In this document: positions 41,092 through 49,696 of the stretch, in pieces
Layout: every line of letters begins with the position of its first letter
Position numbering within the stretch: the stretch's first letter is position 1
Assembly: GCF_036227225.1 (NCBI RefSeq)
Contig: NZ_CP109444.1
Location: 682,001-746,000, forward strand
Source: Streptomyces sp. NBC_01478
Lineage (GTDB): Bacteria; Actinomycetota; Actinomycetes; Streptomycetales; Streptomycetaceae
Direction: 5' to 3'
Length of the DNA stretch: 64,000 nt
The notes under the pieces: generated by a model
What the model was told of the DNA's origin: nothing
Database searches by the model: none
Seen by the model: the letters and a program-made list of their open reading frames with translations, nothing else
Program-made: the position numbers and the translations under genes

Positions 41092-44000
41092 TCAGGTCGC
41101 GGTCAGCGACAGGTCGGCCGTCGTGGTGCGGCCCGGCAGCAGGGTCACCTCCTTGGACACCGGACGGTGGCCGACCGCCGAGGCCGTGATCCGCAGCGGG
41201 CTCGGGCGGGCGTCCAGCCAGAGGTCGTAGTGTCCGTCGGAGTCGGTGCGGACGGTGTGCGCGAGGTGGCCGCAGCCGGTCGTTCCGGTGTGTGCCGGCG
41301 GGCAGATCAGGACGGTGGCTCCGGGGAGCGGTGCTCCTGTCCGCCGGTCGGTGATCGTTCCGGAGAGGTGTCCCCAGGTCTTCGGGATCGTGACCTTCAG
41401 GCTGACCTCGACCGATGCTCCGGCGTAGGGGGCATCGGTGTTGTAGGTGAGCCGCGCGGTGTAGGTACCGGCCGTGGCCACGGCCGAGGCGTCCGCGCGG
41501 ACGGTGACCGTGGTGGAGCGGCCGGGGGCGAGGTCGAAGGAGGTCCTGTCCGCGGACAGCCAGGTGACGTCGTCGCCGTCGCACTGGTCGTGCCCGGGCA
41601 GGACCTCGGCCGAGGTGGCGGTGTCGTGGGCGGCGGTCATGCCGCCGATGCGGTAGATCCCGCAGCCGCCACCGGCCCGGAAGATGGCGGAACCGGCGTT
41701 GGGAAGGTCGGACCAGGTGTTGGACACCGGGTCGTATTCGACGGCGGTGTTGACCGCGTCCACTCCGATAATGCCGCCGACGACCTGGAGTTTGCCGTCA
41801 TTGCCACTGGCGGTGGCGCCCCAACCGGCTTGGGGCATGTCGGCCGCACGGGTCCAGGTGTCGGCGGCGGGGCTGTAGCGGTAGGTCTGTCCGGTGCGGG
41901 GAGCGACCCCTCCCCCGACGACCGTGATGCCCCCGGCGCAGACCACTTCACCGGTGATGCCGGCGCAGGCCCCGCGTTCCATGGTGAACGGGTAGTCGGC
42001 GCGGCGGGTCCAGGTGTCGGTGGCCGGGGTGTAGCGGTAGACCGTGCTGACACTGTCATCACAGTCGGATCCGGTGCAGCCTCCGATGACGTAGAGGCTG
42101 CCGTCGAGGACGGTCACGTTCGGCATGCCGATCGCCTGGGGCAGATCGGAGAGGCGGGTCCAGGTGTCGGTGGTGGGGTGGTACGCGTAGAGCGAGGCGC
42201 CCGCATGGTCCCTGGCCCAGCCGCCGGCGACGTACATGGTCCCGTCGATGAACGCCCCGCCGGGTGACTCCAGGGCCTCGGGGAGGTCGGCGATGGGTGT
42301 CCAGGCGTCGGTGGACGGGTCGTGCACATAACTGTGGGCGAGGTACTGCCCGTTGAAGATTCCGGAGACTCCGGCGACGGAGTAGACCTTGCCCTGGTAG
42401 GTGCCCACCGCGTTGTCCATGGCGGGCTCGGGGTAGTCGGCGATGCCGGTCCAGGGCCCGGTCGCTGCCGTGGCCGGCGGGTCGGTCGACGGGCTCTTCG
42501 AGGCCGAGGAGGTGGAACTCATCGGTCCGGGTGAGTAGTTGCCCTTGACGCGCAGCGTCGGTGTGCCTGCCGAGGAGTCCGACGTGGTCGTGGAGGTACC
42601 GGCCGGTGAGGTGTAACCGGTGCTCTGCTCACCGAGGTTGACGTGCAGCGGCGCCTGCCCCCTGTTGGTGAAGGTGACCTTCTTGCTGCTTGATCCGCCC
42701 AGCGTCTCGCTGACGGAGAGGCTGCCCGAACTCACCGCCAGGCGGCCCGCCTTGAGCGTGCGGTCGAACCGGTTGACCTTGTCGGGCTGTGTGGTGAGGG
42801 TGCCGGTCGAGGTGGTGTAGCGGGCGGAGGCCGTCGTGTAGGTGTGGCGTCCGGCGGGGGCGCTGAACAGCCAGTAGTAGCCGTCGGCCAACGCCAGGTC
42901 GTCGGGGGTCGCCACGGTGGTCGCCGTCGTGTAGCTGTCGGCGGTGTCGGTGATGGTGGCGGGCGTGATGGTGCCGCCGGTGTTGCCGTCGATGACCTTT
43001 CCGGCGACGATGCCTCCGCTCACGGCGGCGCAGGAGCCGACGGTGACGGTGTCGAGCTGCCAGAGCGACAGGCCGCTGCCGGAGTAGTGGAAGCGCACCT
43101 TCACGTGCTTCGCGTTTGCCGCCTGGGGCAGGGAAACCTCGGCGTGGCCCAGGTACTCGGCCGTGTCCTGGTGCCACACCGTGGTCCACGTCGCGCCCGA
43201 ATCGAGGCTGAGGTCGACGTTGGCCACCGAGTCGTTGCTGGGGGCGTAGGCGGCGTCGAAGCCGAGGACGGGTGAGGTCTGGCCTGCCAGGCTGAAGGTG
43301 GGTGAGACGAGTTCGGTGTCCTCCGGGACACCGCCCCGGGTGTAGGGGGACGCGGAGGCCCAGTTCCCGGTTCCGCCCGTGAAGTTCCACACCGTTTTAT
43401 CGGCGAAGTCCCAGGCGGCGCCGTCCGTCCCGTGATTGACGACGGTCCAGCCGTGCTCCGGCGTGGTGCCGGTCCAGCCCTCGAAGCCGGTCTCGGCCGG
43501 ATAGGCATGGCCGGGTGCGACGCAGGCCGTCAGGTCCACGTCCGGCGCGACGTTGGTACGTACGTCGGCCGTGCCCACCGGGACACTCAGGTCCGTGCTC
43601 CGGTATCCGGGATAGACCGGGGCCACGTGGACGGCGTAGGTGGCCTTCTCCGGAAGCTCCACGCTGTACTTGCCGGTGTAGGGGTCGCTGTAGAGGGCGC
43701 CGTTCGGGTAGCCGTCGATGGTGATCTTCGAGTACAGGGGCCAGCCGTGCCCGCTTCCGTCCTTCACCGTGCCCGACACCGTGCGGGTGGGGAGTTTCAC
43801 CAGGGTCAGGTCGACGGTGGTGCTCTGGTTCTCGGCGACGCCCACTCCGGAGCTGGTCTTCTCCTGGTAGCCGAAGTCGGTGGCGGTGATCCGGTAGTTG
43901 CCCACCGCGACGGGGAGGTCGTACGCGCCATCGGCGTCGGTGGTGACGCGGTACTCCCGGCCGTCCGCCGATTCCTCGGAGATGGCCAGCGCAGCACCGG

Positions 44001-45345
44001 CGAGCGGGGCGCCGGACGCGCTGTCGGTGACTCGCCCGGACAGCGTTCCATGGACGCCGAAGGCCAACGCGGACACGCCGGCCGGGGTGCCGAGACCGGT
44101 CGGGCCGTCCCAGCCGGTGCCGGCGGTGCACTCCACCGTGCCGCAGTCGTCGTTGGAACCTGTCGTGACATCGCTCAGCCCGGAGCCGTTGATGTACGGG
44201 TAGGTCACCGGGTAGGTGCCCTCGACGGGGGTGCCCGCCAGCGCGTACATCGCGGTGATCAGCGGTGCGGAGAGGCTGGTGCCGCCGACCTGCAGCCAGC
44301 CGTCCTTGCTCACCGTGTCGTACACGGCCAGGCCGGTCGCGGGGTCGGCGACCGCGGAGATGTCAGCCGTCGCCCGGGTGTCGCAGCCGGTGGTGAGCCC
44401 CCGCTGATAGGCGGGCTGGGCCTCGTACAGCGAGCAGCCCGATCCGCCGGAGGTCCAGGCGGACTCCGTCCAGCCGCGCCCGGTGTCCCCGGTGCGGGTC
44501 AGCCGGGTGCCGCCGGCGGCCACCACGTTGGGGTTGGTGGCGGGCCAGTTCTGGACATGGCCGGTGTCACCGGTGGACGCGACCACGGCCACACCGGGAT
44601 GGTCGTAGTGGTGGTCGTACGCGGTCTGGAAGGCGCCCTCGCTGGGCAGACCGTAGGAGTTGGAGACGTACTTGGCGCCCAGGCGCACGGCGGTGTCGAC
44701 CGCGGTGCCCAGGTCGTCCAGACTCGCCGAATCACCCTGCACGAGAAGGATGTTGCACGCCGGACAGGCGGCGGAGACGGCGTCGAGGTCGAGCGCGGTC
44801 TCCAGCGCCCAGCCCGCGTCGTCGGCGGGGTAGTCCGTGCCGCCGTTCTGATCGACCTTGCGGAAGCAGCCGTTGGCGGTGGTGCACTCGGGCAGCCCGT
44901 AGTGCCTGCGGTACTCGGCCAGGTCGGCCTCGGCGTGGGAGTTGCCGTACGCGTCGACGATCGCCACCGTCCGGCCCTCGCCTCCGGCGGGAAGGCTGTA
45001 GGCCGCCTGGATGTCGGCCGGGCCCAGCGCCGTGGACGGGGGCGCGGTCGCCTGCGGCCTGACGATGTGGTCGGAGCCGGTGCGCACGTCGGCGAAGCAC
45101 TGGGCCACGCCGTCATCGAGGCTCGGGTTGTTGCAGCCGGCCGGGACGTAGTTCTGCGGGACGTTGTCCTGCGGTACGGCGTTGAGCAGGTCGGAGGCCT
45201 TGGAGGAGCCGGCGTCGGCCGAGGAAGTGGGGGTGGCCGCGGAGGCGATGGCCGGCTGTATCGCGGCGAGAGCTCCGGCGGCGAGACAGCCGGCTATGAG
45301 GAGGGAGAGGGGCGCGCGTACGCGCGCACGTCTGGAGGACAGCAA
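41092..45345 (-). CDS. Secreted sedolisin (S53) protease with kelch and carboxypeptidase-regulatory-like domains
   Basis: The 1417-residue protein has a signal peptide ending near residue 37 (AIASAAT). A sedolisin domain at about 105-430 contains E182/D186 (WALETALDLD), oxyanion D260 (ASTGDTG) and nucleophile S357 (GGTSLSAPL). Downstream are two Ig-like carboxypeptidase-regulatory repeats (about 435-600), a Cys-containing jelly-roll-like region, about five kelch repeats (about 975-1250, with DTWTR motifs) and a last regulatory-like domain. It acts outside the cell. The only sensible start is TTG 45345, with AAAGGG six bases upstream. A 51-residue ORF and a LuxR regulator precede it on the same strand. 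Confidence 0.88.
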   Translation of the reverse strand: MLSSRRARVRAPLSLLIAGCLAAGALAAIQPAIASAATPTSSADAGSSKASDLLNAVPQDNVPQNYVPAGCNNPSLDDGVAQCFADVRTGSDHIVRPQATAPPSTALGPADIQAAYSLPAGGEGRTVAIVDAYGNSHAEADLAEYRRHYGLPECTTANGCFRKVDQNGGTDYPADDAGWALETALDLDAVSAACPACNILLVQGDSASLDDLGTAVDTAVRLGAKYVSNSYGLPSEGAFQTAYDHHYDHPGVAVVASTGDTGHVQNWPATNPNVVAAGGTRLTRTGDTGRGWTESAWTSGGSGCSLYEAQPAYQRGLTTGCDTRATADISAVADPATGLAVYDTVSKDGWLQVGGTSLSAPLITAMYALAGTPVEGTYPVTYPYINGSGLSDVTTGSNDDCGTVECTAGTGWDGPTGLGTPAGVSALAFGVHGTLSGRVTDSASGAPLAGAALAISEESADGREYRVTTDADGAYDLPVAVGNYRITATDFGYQEKTSSGVGVAENQSTTVDLTLVKLPTRTVSGTVKDGSGHGWPLYSKITIDGYPNGALYSDPYTGKYSVELPEKATYAVHVAPVYPGYRSTDLSVPVGTADVRTNVAPDVDLTACVAPGHAYPAETGFEGWTGTTPEHGWTVVNHGTDGAAWDFADKTVWNFTGGTGNWASASPYTRGGVPEDTELVSPTFSLAGQTSPVLGFDAAYAPSNDSVANVDLSLDSGATWTTVWHQDTAEYLGHAEVSLPQAANAKHVKVRFHYSGSGLSLWQLDTVTVGSCAAVSGGIVAGKVIDGNTGGTITPATITDTADSYTTATTVATPDDLALADGYYWLFSAPAGRHTYTTASARYTTSTGTLTTQPDKVNRFDRTLKAGRLAVSSGSLSVSETLGGSSSKKVTFTNRGQAPLHVNLGEQSTGYTSPAGTSTTTSDSSAGTPTLRVKGNYSPGPMSSTSSASKSPSTDPPATAATGPWTGIADYPEPAMDNAVGTYQGKVYSVAGVSGIFNGQYLAHSYVHDPSTDAWTPIADLPEALESPGGAFIDGTMYVAGGWARDHAGASLYAYHPTTDTWTRLSDLPQAIGMPNVTVLDGSLYVIGGCTGSDCDDSVSTVYRYTPATDTWTRRADYPFTMERGACAGITGEVVCAGGITVVGGGVAPRTGQTYRYSPAADTWTRAADMPQAGWGATASGNDGKLQVVGGIIGVDAVNTAVEYDPVSNTWSDLPNAGSAIFRAGGGCGIYRIGGMTAAHDTATSAEVLPGHDQCDGDDVTWLSADRTSFDLAPGRSTTVTVRADASAVATAGTYTARLTYNTDAPYAGASVEVSLKVTIPKTWGHLSGTITDRRTGAPLPGATVLICPPAHTGTTGCGHLAHTVRTDSDGHYDLWLDARPSPLRITASAVGHRPVSKEVTLLPGRTTTADLSLTAT

Positions 45346-45388
45346 GGGGCACCCTTTTCGTCGCGTTCAGGACCCGGTCGGGCCAGGA

Positions 45389-45544
45389 TCACAGGGGTTC
45401 GTAACCGCTGTACGAGTCGTCCTCGCAGGCGGGGTCCGCCGTCGTGTCGTCGGCGGGTACACCCGGTGCGGCGGGCGTCGGTTCAGGGGGTGTCGGTTCG
45501 GGGGGTGTGCTGCTCATCCGACGGATGGACGCCTCTCCGGTCAT
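45389..45544 (-). CDS. Small Pro/Glu-rich peptide before the sedolisin gene
   Basis: From ATG 45544 a 51-residue frame reads MTGEASIRRMSSTPPEPTPP and ends CEDDSYSGYEPL; a shorter form begins at ATG 45517 (42 residues). It contains a direct PPEPT repeat, an acidic Cys-containing C-terminus and no membrane segment or signal peptide. About three quarters of its codons end in G or C. It is on the same strand between the LuxR stop and the sedolisin start (43 bp away). It looks like a short precursor-type peptide but no modification enzymes are adjacent. The family is not recognised. Confidence 0.4.
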   Translation of the reverse strand: MTGEASIRRMSSTPPEPTPPEPTPAAPGVPADDTTADPACEDDSYSGYEPL

Positions 45545-45626
45545 GTCCAGGTGCAGGCCGCCCTGCGGACCCTGCGCGCACTGAGTATCGACGGATGCCG
45601 GGTCGCTTCGCGATGGGGCGGATGAC

Positions 45627-48623
45627 CTAAAGATCGGAGCCGGCGCCGGTGGTGTCGCCTTCCGTCGGGGTGATTCCGGCCTGTGTCAGGCTGACCGCGA
45701 GTGCGGTACGCGAGGTCACTCCGTATTTGCGCATCGCGGAGTTCAGTTGCGCGGCAATGGTCTTCGGGGAACGCGAAAGTGCGCGTGCGATGGCCGGGTT
45801 GGTCAGACCGGTGAGCATCAACCGGACCACTTCCAGCTCGCGCGGGGACAGTTGGTCGCCGTAGCCGCGCCGCCCACCGCGCCACACCTCTCGTACCGGC
45901 GCCCCGGCCGCACGGCGCGCGACGTGCACCCGGTCGGCGTCCTTCCGGGCGCCCAGAGCCGTGAATCCGGCCTGCGCGCGGGCGAGTTCGGCCAGTCCGG
46001 TATCCCTGTCCCCCGCCAACAGCAGGGAGCAGGCCCGGCGTTCGGCCGCGAGCAGTGCCTCGTACGGTCGGGGCAGGCGCTGCCAGGCGGTGACGGCCCG
46101 GCCGAACGCTGCGGCTGCCTCGGCGTTGCGGCCCTCTCCTTCCGCCAGCACTCCGCGGCATGTCTCCAGGGCCGCGTCCGCTGCCGGCAGGTTCCTGCCA
46201 GCGAGCCCTTCGGCCAGGTCCGCGACGAACTGCCGTGCCTGGTCCGGCCGTCCGACCGCGAGCAGAGCGCCGGTCCGCACCGGTGCGAACTCGGTGGCCC
46301 ACAGCCAGATGTTCTTGCGGGCCACGACGGCGGCCGGTCCCTCCGTCAGCTCCAGCGCCTCGGCGGCCGAGCCCTCGGCGAGCCGGATCCGCGCCAGGGC
46401 TGCCGAAGGCTCCAGCGGCAGATCCACGATGCCCCGCCGCAGCCCCGCGTCGAGCACCTGGCGCAGCCGCTCCTCGACGGTCCCGGTTCCACCCTCGGCC
46501 ACCGCCGCCGGGCCGGGATCCGCTCCACTGCCGCCGGTCGCCCGGTCCAGCAGGGCCGTGACCAGCAGGGCGTCCAACTGGACCACGGGTTCCTCGTCCA
46601 CCCCTGCCAGGGCGGCGGCTCGCTCGGCCAGTCCGTCCCAGGCGCCGGTGAACCAGTCCAGGTGCACCAGCGTCACCCGGATCATGTCCTGGAGCCGCTG
46701 GTACCGGTGTTCTTCGGCCCTGGCCAGCCCGGTCGTCAGCAGCGCTCTGGCCTCGTCGTAGCGGCCCCAACGCATGGCCGAGTTGCCGATGTTGAGTCCG
46801 CCGCGGGCCATCTGCATCATCCCTTCCGGGGTCGTCGAGGTGTCGGGCAGTTCCGCGGCCACGGCCCAGCCGGCCTCATCTCCCATGTCCAGCAAGGAAG
46901 TTGCCCGGTCCACCATCAGGGCCTGCCGCTGGTCCGCCGTCATCGGCAGCCGGGCCGCGTCGGCCGCCCGGTCCAGCCAACGGCGGTGCTCTCCGGCGGA
47001 CATCAGGGTGCTCGGCGGGCTGCCGAGCGTGTTCATCGCCCAGGCGGCCTGGAACGGATTGCCGGCCAGATCCGGCAGCGCCTTCTCCAACTCCGCTGCT
47101 GCGGCGGCGTACTCGGCCGCGTGCAGCAGCATCCTCCCCAGTTGGGTCCGGACGGCCGCGCGGTCGTGCGGAGAGAGTGCCTCCCCCTCCAGCACCCTGC
47201 GCAGCGCGCGGGTCAGGTCGCCCCGGCTGACAAGCCCGGTGAAGGCCATGACCGGCATCTTCTGTGCCCACCGGGCCATCGAGGCGGCGGGCGGATCGCT
47301 CCCGGTGAGCAACTCGTGCAGCAGTCCGACGGCGGTGCGATGGTCCCCGGAGGCCAGCGCGAGGTCGGCGGTCCGTTCCGCGTACTCGCGCCACTGCCCG
47401 GTGTCCCCCGCCTCCCGGTAGTGGTGGGCGAGCCGGGCCACCGGCTGCGGCGTCATGGCCCGCAGCGAGCGGCCCGCTCCAAGGTGCAGGGCCCGGCGAT
47501 CCGGCGCGGGCGTCATGTCGTAGACCGCGCGGGCCGCCAGCGCGTGCCGGAAACTGACCCGGCCGGCCCGGTCCTCGCCGAGCAGTCCACTGCGTACGGC
47601 GGCGTCGACGGCCCCTCCGGCAACGTTGTCCAGGAGCCCGCTCACCGTAGCGAGGACGGCCGGGCCGACCGGTTCGGCCAGCACGGAGGCGGCCTGCAAC
47701 ACCCGTTGGGCGATCGGGGTGAGATGCGAGACACGCTCGGCGACGGCGTCCCGGATCGTGGGCGGCACAGCGATGTCCGCCAGCGTCCTGCGCACCCACT
47801 CGCCGTCGCGCCGGACCAGATCGGCCCGGTCGCGCAGCAGCCGGACGGACTCCTCGATCGCCAGCGGCACACCGTCGGTCCGCTCCTGGAGGAACGACGC
47901 GAAAGCCTCGGAGACATGTTCCCCGTCGAGCATCGACGACATCAACTCGGCGGTCTGCGGCACGTCCAGCGCGCCCAGGTGTATCCGTACGTGTCCGGCG
48001 CCGAACTGAGGCCGGGAGGTCAGCCTCATCAGCGCGGACTCCGGCGCCACGTCCTCGGGACGGTAGGTCAGCACCAGGCTCATCCGGCGGGAACGGCGGG
48101 AGGCGAGGAACAGCAGGAAGTCCAGAGTGGCCTCGTCGGCCCAGTGGACGTCCTCCAGGACCAGCACGCCGACTCCCATGGCGTCCAGCAGCTCGGCCAG
48201 CGCGCGGAAGAGCCGGTGCCGGGCGGCGCCCGCGTCCGACAGCGCCTCGGGGGCCGGCGGCAGATCCTGCCCCCACTCGGGGAACAGCGGCCGCAGCACC
48301 CCGGCGAGGGAGGTGAGGGTCAACTCGCCCACATCGGGCCGGGCTTCGCGGGCGGCATCGACGACCGGGCCCAGGGTGAGTGCCTCCCGGAACGGCGGGC
48401 ATGCGGCGGCCAGCGGCCGTCGGGCAGCGATACCGGGCTCGTCCAGCGCCTCCTGAACGAGCCGGCTCTTGCCGATACCGGCCTCGCCCTCGACGAGAAC
48501 CGTGGCCGGCGGCCGGGCCAAGGCGTCCGTCAGCCGGTGCAGTTCGACCGCCCGGCCGACGAAGCGCGGAACACTGACGCCGGGCAGCACACGTGGAATG
48601 CCGCCGTCCGCAGAGCGCTCCAT
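45627..48623 (-). CDS. Large AAA-ATPase LuxR family regulator
   Basis: The 998-residue regulator has Walker A GEAGIGKS (46-53) and Walker B VLVLEDVHWADEATL in an N-terminal AAA/STAND ATPase, a long TPR-like middle and a C-terminal LuxR helix-turn-helix, LSPRELEVVRLMLTGLTNPAIARALSRSPKTIAAQL. This is the LAL/MalT class, usually activators of secondary metabolism or secreted functions. It lies upstream of the small peptide and sedolisin genes on the same strand and may activate them. ATG 48623 is used. Confidence 0.9.
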   Translation of the reverse strand: MERSADGGIPRVLPGVSVPRFVGRAVELHRLTDALARPPATVLVEGEAGIGKSRLVQEALDEPGIAARRPLAAACPPFREALTLGPVVDAAREARPDVGELTLTSLAGVLRPLFPEWGQDLPPAPEALSDAGAARHRLFRALAELLDAMGVGVLVLEDVHWADEATLDFLLFLASRRSRRMSLVLTYRPEDVAPESALMRLTSRPQFGAGHVRIHLGALDVPQTAELMSSMLDGEHVSEAFASFLQERTDGVPLAIEESVRLLRDRADLVRRDGEWVRRTLADIAVPPTIRDAVAERVSHLTPIAQRVLQAASVLAEPVGPAVLATVSGLLDNVAGGAVDAAVRSGLLGEDRAGRVSFRHALAARAVYDMTPAPDRRALHLGAGRSLRAMTPQPVARLAHHYREAGDTGQWREYAERTADLALASGDHRTAVGLLHELLTGSDPPAASMARWAQKMPVMAFTGLVSRGDLTRALRRVLEGEALSPHDRAAVRTQLGRMLLHAAEYAAAAAELEKALPDLAGNPFQAAWAMNTLGSPPSTLMSAGEHRRWLDRAADAARLPMTADQRQALMVDRATSLLDMGDEAGWAVAAELPDTSTTPEGMMQMARGGLNIGNSAMRWGRYDEARALLTTGLARAEEHRYQRLQDMIRVTLVHLDWFTGAWDGLAERAAALAGVDEEPVVQLDALLVTALLDRATGGSGADPGPAAVAEGGTGTVEERLRQVLDAGLRRGIVDLPLEPSAALARIRLAEGSAAEALELTEGPAAVVARKNIWLWATEFAPVRTGALLAVGRPDQARQFVADLAEGLAGRNLPAADAALETCRGVLAEGEGRNAEAAAAFGRAVTAWQRLPRPYEALLAAERRACSLLLAGDRDTGLAELARAQAGFTALGARKDADRVHVARRAAGAPVREVWRGGRRGYGDQLSPRELEVVRLMLTGLTNPAIARALSRSPKTIAAQLNSAMRKYGVTSRTALAVSLTQAGITPTEGDTTGAGSDL

Positions 48624-48772
48624 CCGACCGCCTTCCCCCGCCGCCCCGAGTGTGTGCGACCCGGGCGCCGACCACGTGTGCGAGTCTCGACACCGCAGCA
48701 TGCCACGATGCCCAAACCAACGGCGCCCGGGTATGCCACAACTGCAGCCTCCCCAAGCACTTCTGACCCTGC

Positions 48773-48784
48773 GTCAATATTGAC
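48773..48784. promoter_or_regulatory. AT-rich palindrome upstream of the LuxR gene
   Basis: GTCAATATTGAC is a perfect 12-bp palindrome 150 bp upstream of the LuxR start, in a 228-bp spacer behind the TetR gene. Its AT core stands out in this GC-rich DNA and could be a regulator binding site. Confidence 0.4.
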
Positions 48785-48851
48785 CGTGCCGGCCGGGACG
48801 CCCCCGCCCCGCCGACCCCGACCAGGTCGGCGTCCTCCGCCGGGGACCGGG

Positions 48852-49538
48852 TCAGCCGCGTCGGCGCTTCGCCCGCGCCTCGTCCTCCATGAGGTCGTAC
48901 GTCACCGCCGAGACGGGCGCGGTGAGCATGCCGACCCAGCCGTCGATGTAGTTGTTGAGCTGCGCGTCGCTGATCGGGTGCCGGTTGCGCGCGTGGTCGC
49001 CCAGGAGGTTGAGCACGCTGTTGTAGAGCTGCACCTCGCGGCCACGCCGTACCCGGTCGGGCAGCGCGCCGAGCAGTTCGGGCACCAACTCCTGGAGTAC
49101 GTCGGTCGCGTCCTCCATCTGCCGCGGCCAGTACTCCGCGTCGGCGGTCGCGGGCGCCAGTCTGGCCAGGAACGGTACGAACATCTCGCCGGCCTCGATG
49201 CTCTCGATCAGCGGACGCACGACCAGCCACACCGCCGCGAGGGGGTCCTCGGCCACACCGTCGGCGCGGGCTTCCTCCAGGAGTACGGCCCGGCGCGCGT
49301 CGATGGTGCGGTAGCGGAAGGCGATCAGGTCCCGGACCAGGCCCGCCTTGGAGCCGAAGTGGTACGTGATGACCGACGAGTTCGACTGCCCCGCCTCCGT
49401 CTGGATCTCCCGCAGCGTCACGCCCTCGACCCCGCGTGCGGCGAAGAGCCGCTCGGCGGTCGTCATCAGCAGGTCACGGGTCGCCTCCCCCGTGGTGTGC
49501 CGGCGTCTGCGGCCCGCGGCCTTCTCGTCCACTGCCAT
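48852..49538 (-). CDS. TetR family transcriptional regulator
   Basis: The 228-residue protein has an N-terminal TetR helix-turn-helix (LFAARGVEGVTLREI then SVITYHFGSKAGLVRDL) and a C-terminal ligand domain. It is divergent from the amidohydrolase operon and a clear dyad lies 45 bp from its start. It most likely represses that operon and itself, with the catabolic substrate or its CoA ester as ligand. ATG 49538 was chosen because the basic N-terminal tail precedes the HTH by a normal distance. Confidence 0.9.
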   Translation of the reverse strand: MAVDEKAAGRRRRHTTGEATRDLLMTTAERLFAARGVEGVTLREIQTEAGQSNSSVITYHFGSKAGLVRDLIAFRYRTIDARRAVLLEEARADGVAEDPLAAVWLVVRPLIESIEAGEMFVPFLARLAPATADAEYWPRQMEDATDVLQELVPELLGALPDRVRRGREVQLYNSVLNLLGDHARNRHPISDAQLNNYIDGWVGMLTAPVSAVTYDLMEDEARAKRRRG

Positions 49539-49582
49539 GGCCTCATGTTCATGGATGTGGTGTGGCACGCGCAACGTCAAAA

Positions 49583-49600
49583 CTAATGGAGATGCATTAG
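49583..49600. promoter_or_regulatory. TetR operator between the TetR gene and the amidohydrolase operon
   Basis: CTAATG-GAGATG-CATTAG is a perfect inverted repeat with 6-bp arms in an AT-rich island, followed by AAAGT. It lies between the divergent start codons (49538 and 49697). A related sequence precedes the MaoC operon at 36746. Confidence 0.65.
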
Positions 49601-49696
49601 AAAGTATGGACAGGGGGCCCGGTCGATGGAACAGTTCGATGCGAAGACCTGCCGACGCAGGCCTCACCCCTCCCTACTTCCGGAGGACTTCACACG

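Noticed and set aside
41092..45345. DNA-level tandem repeats in the kelch region
   Set aside because: The repetition is at protein level with diverged codons; it is not a separate repeat element.
43432..45630. 732-codon plus-strand frame opposite the sedolisin gene
   Set aside because: Gly/Val/Arg repeats with no motifs; the minus strand encodes a complete signal peptide and protease.
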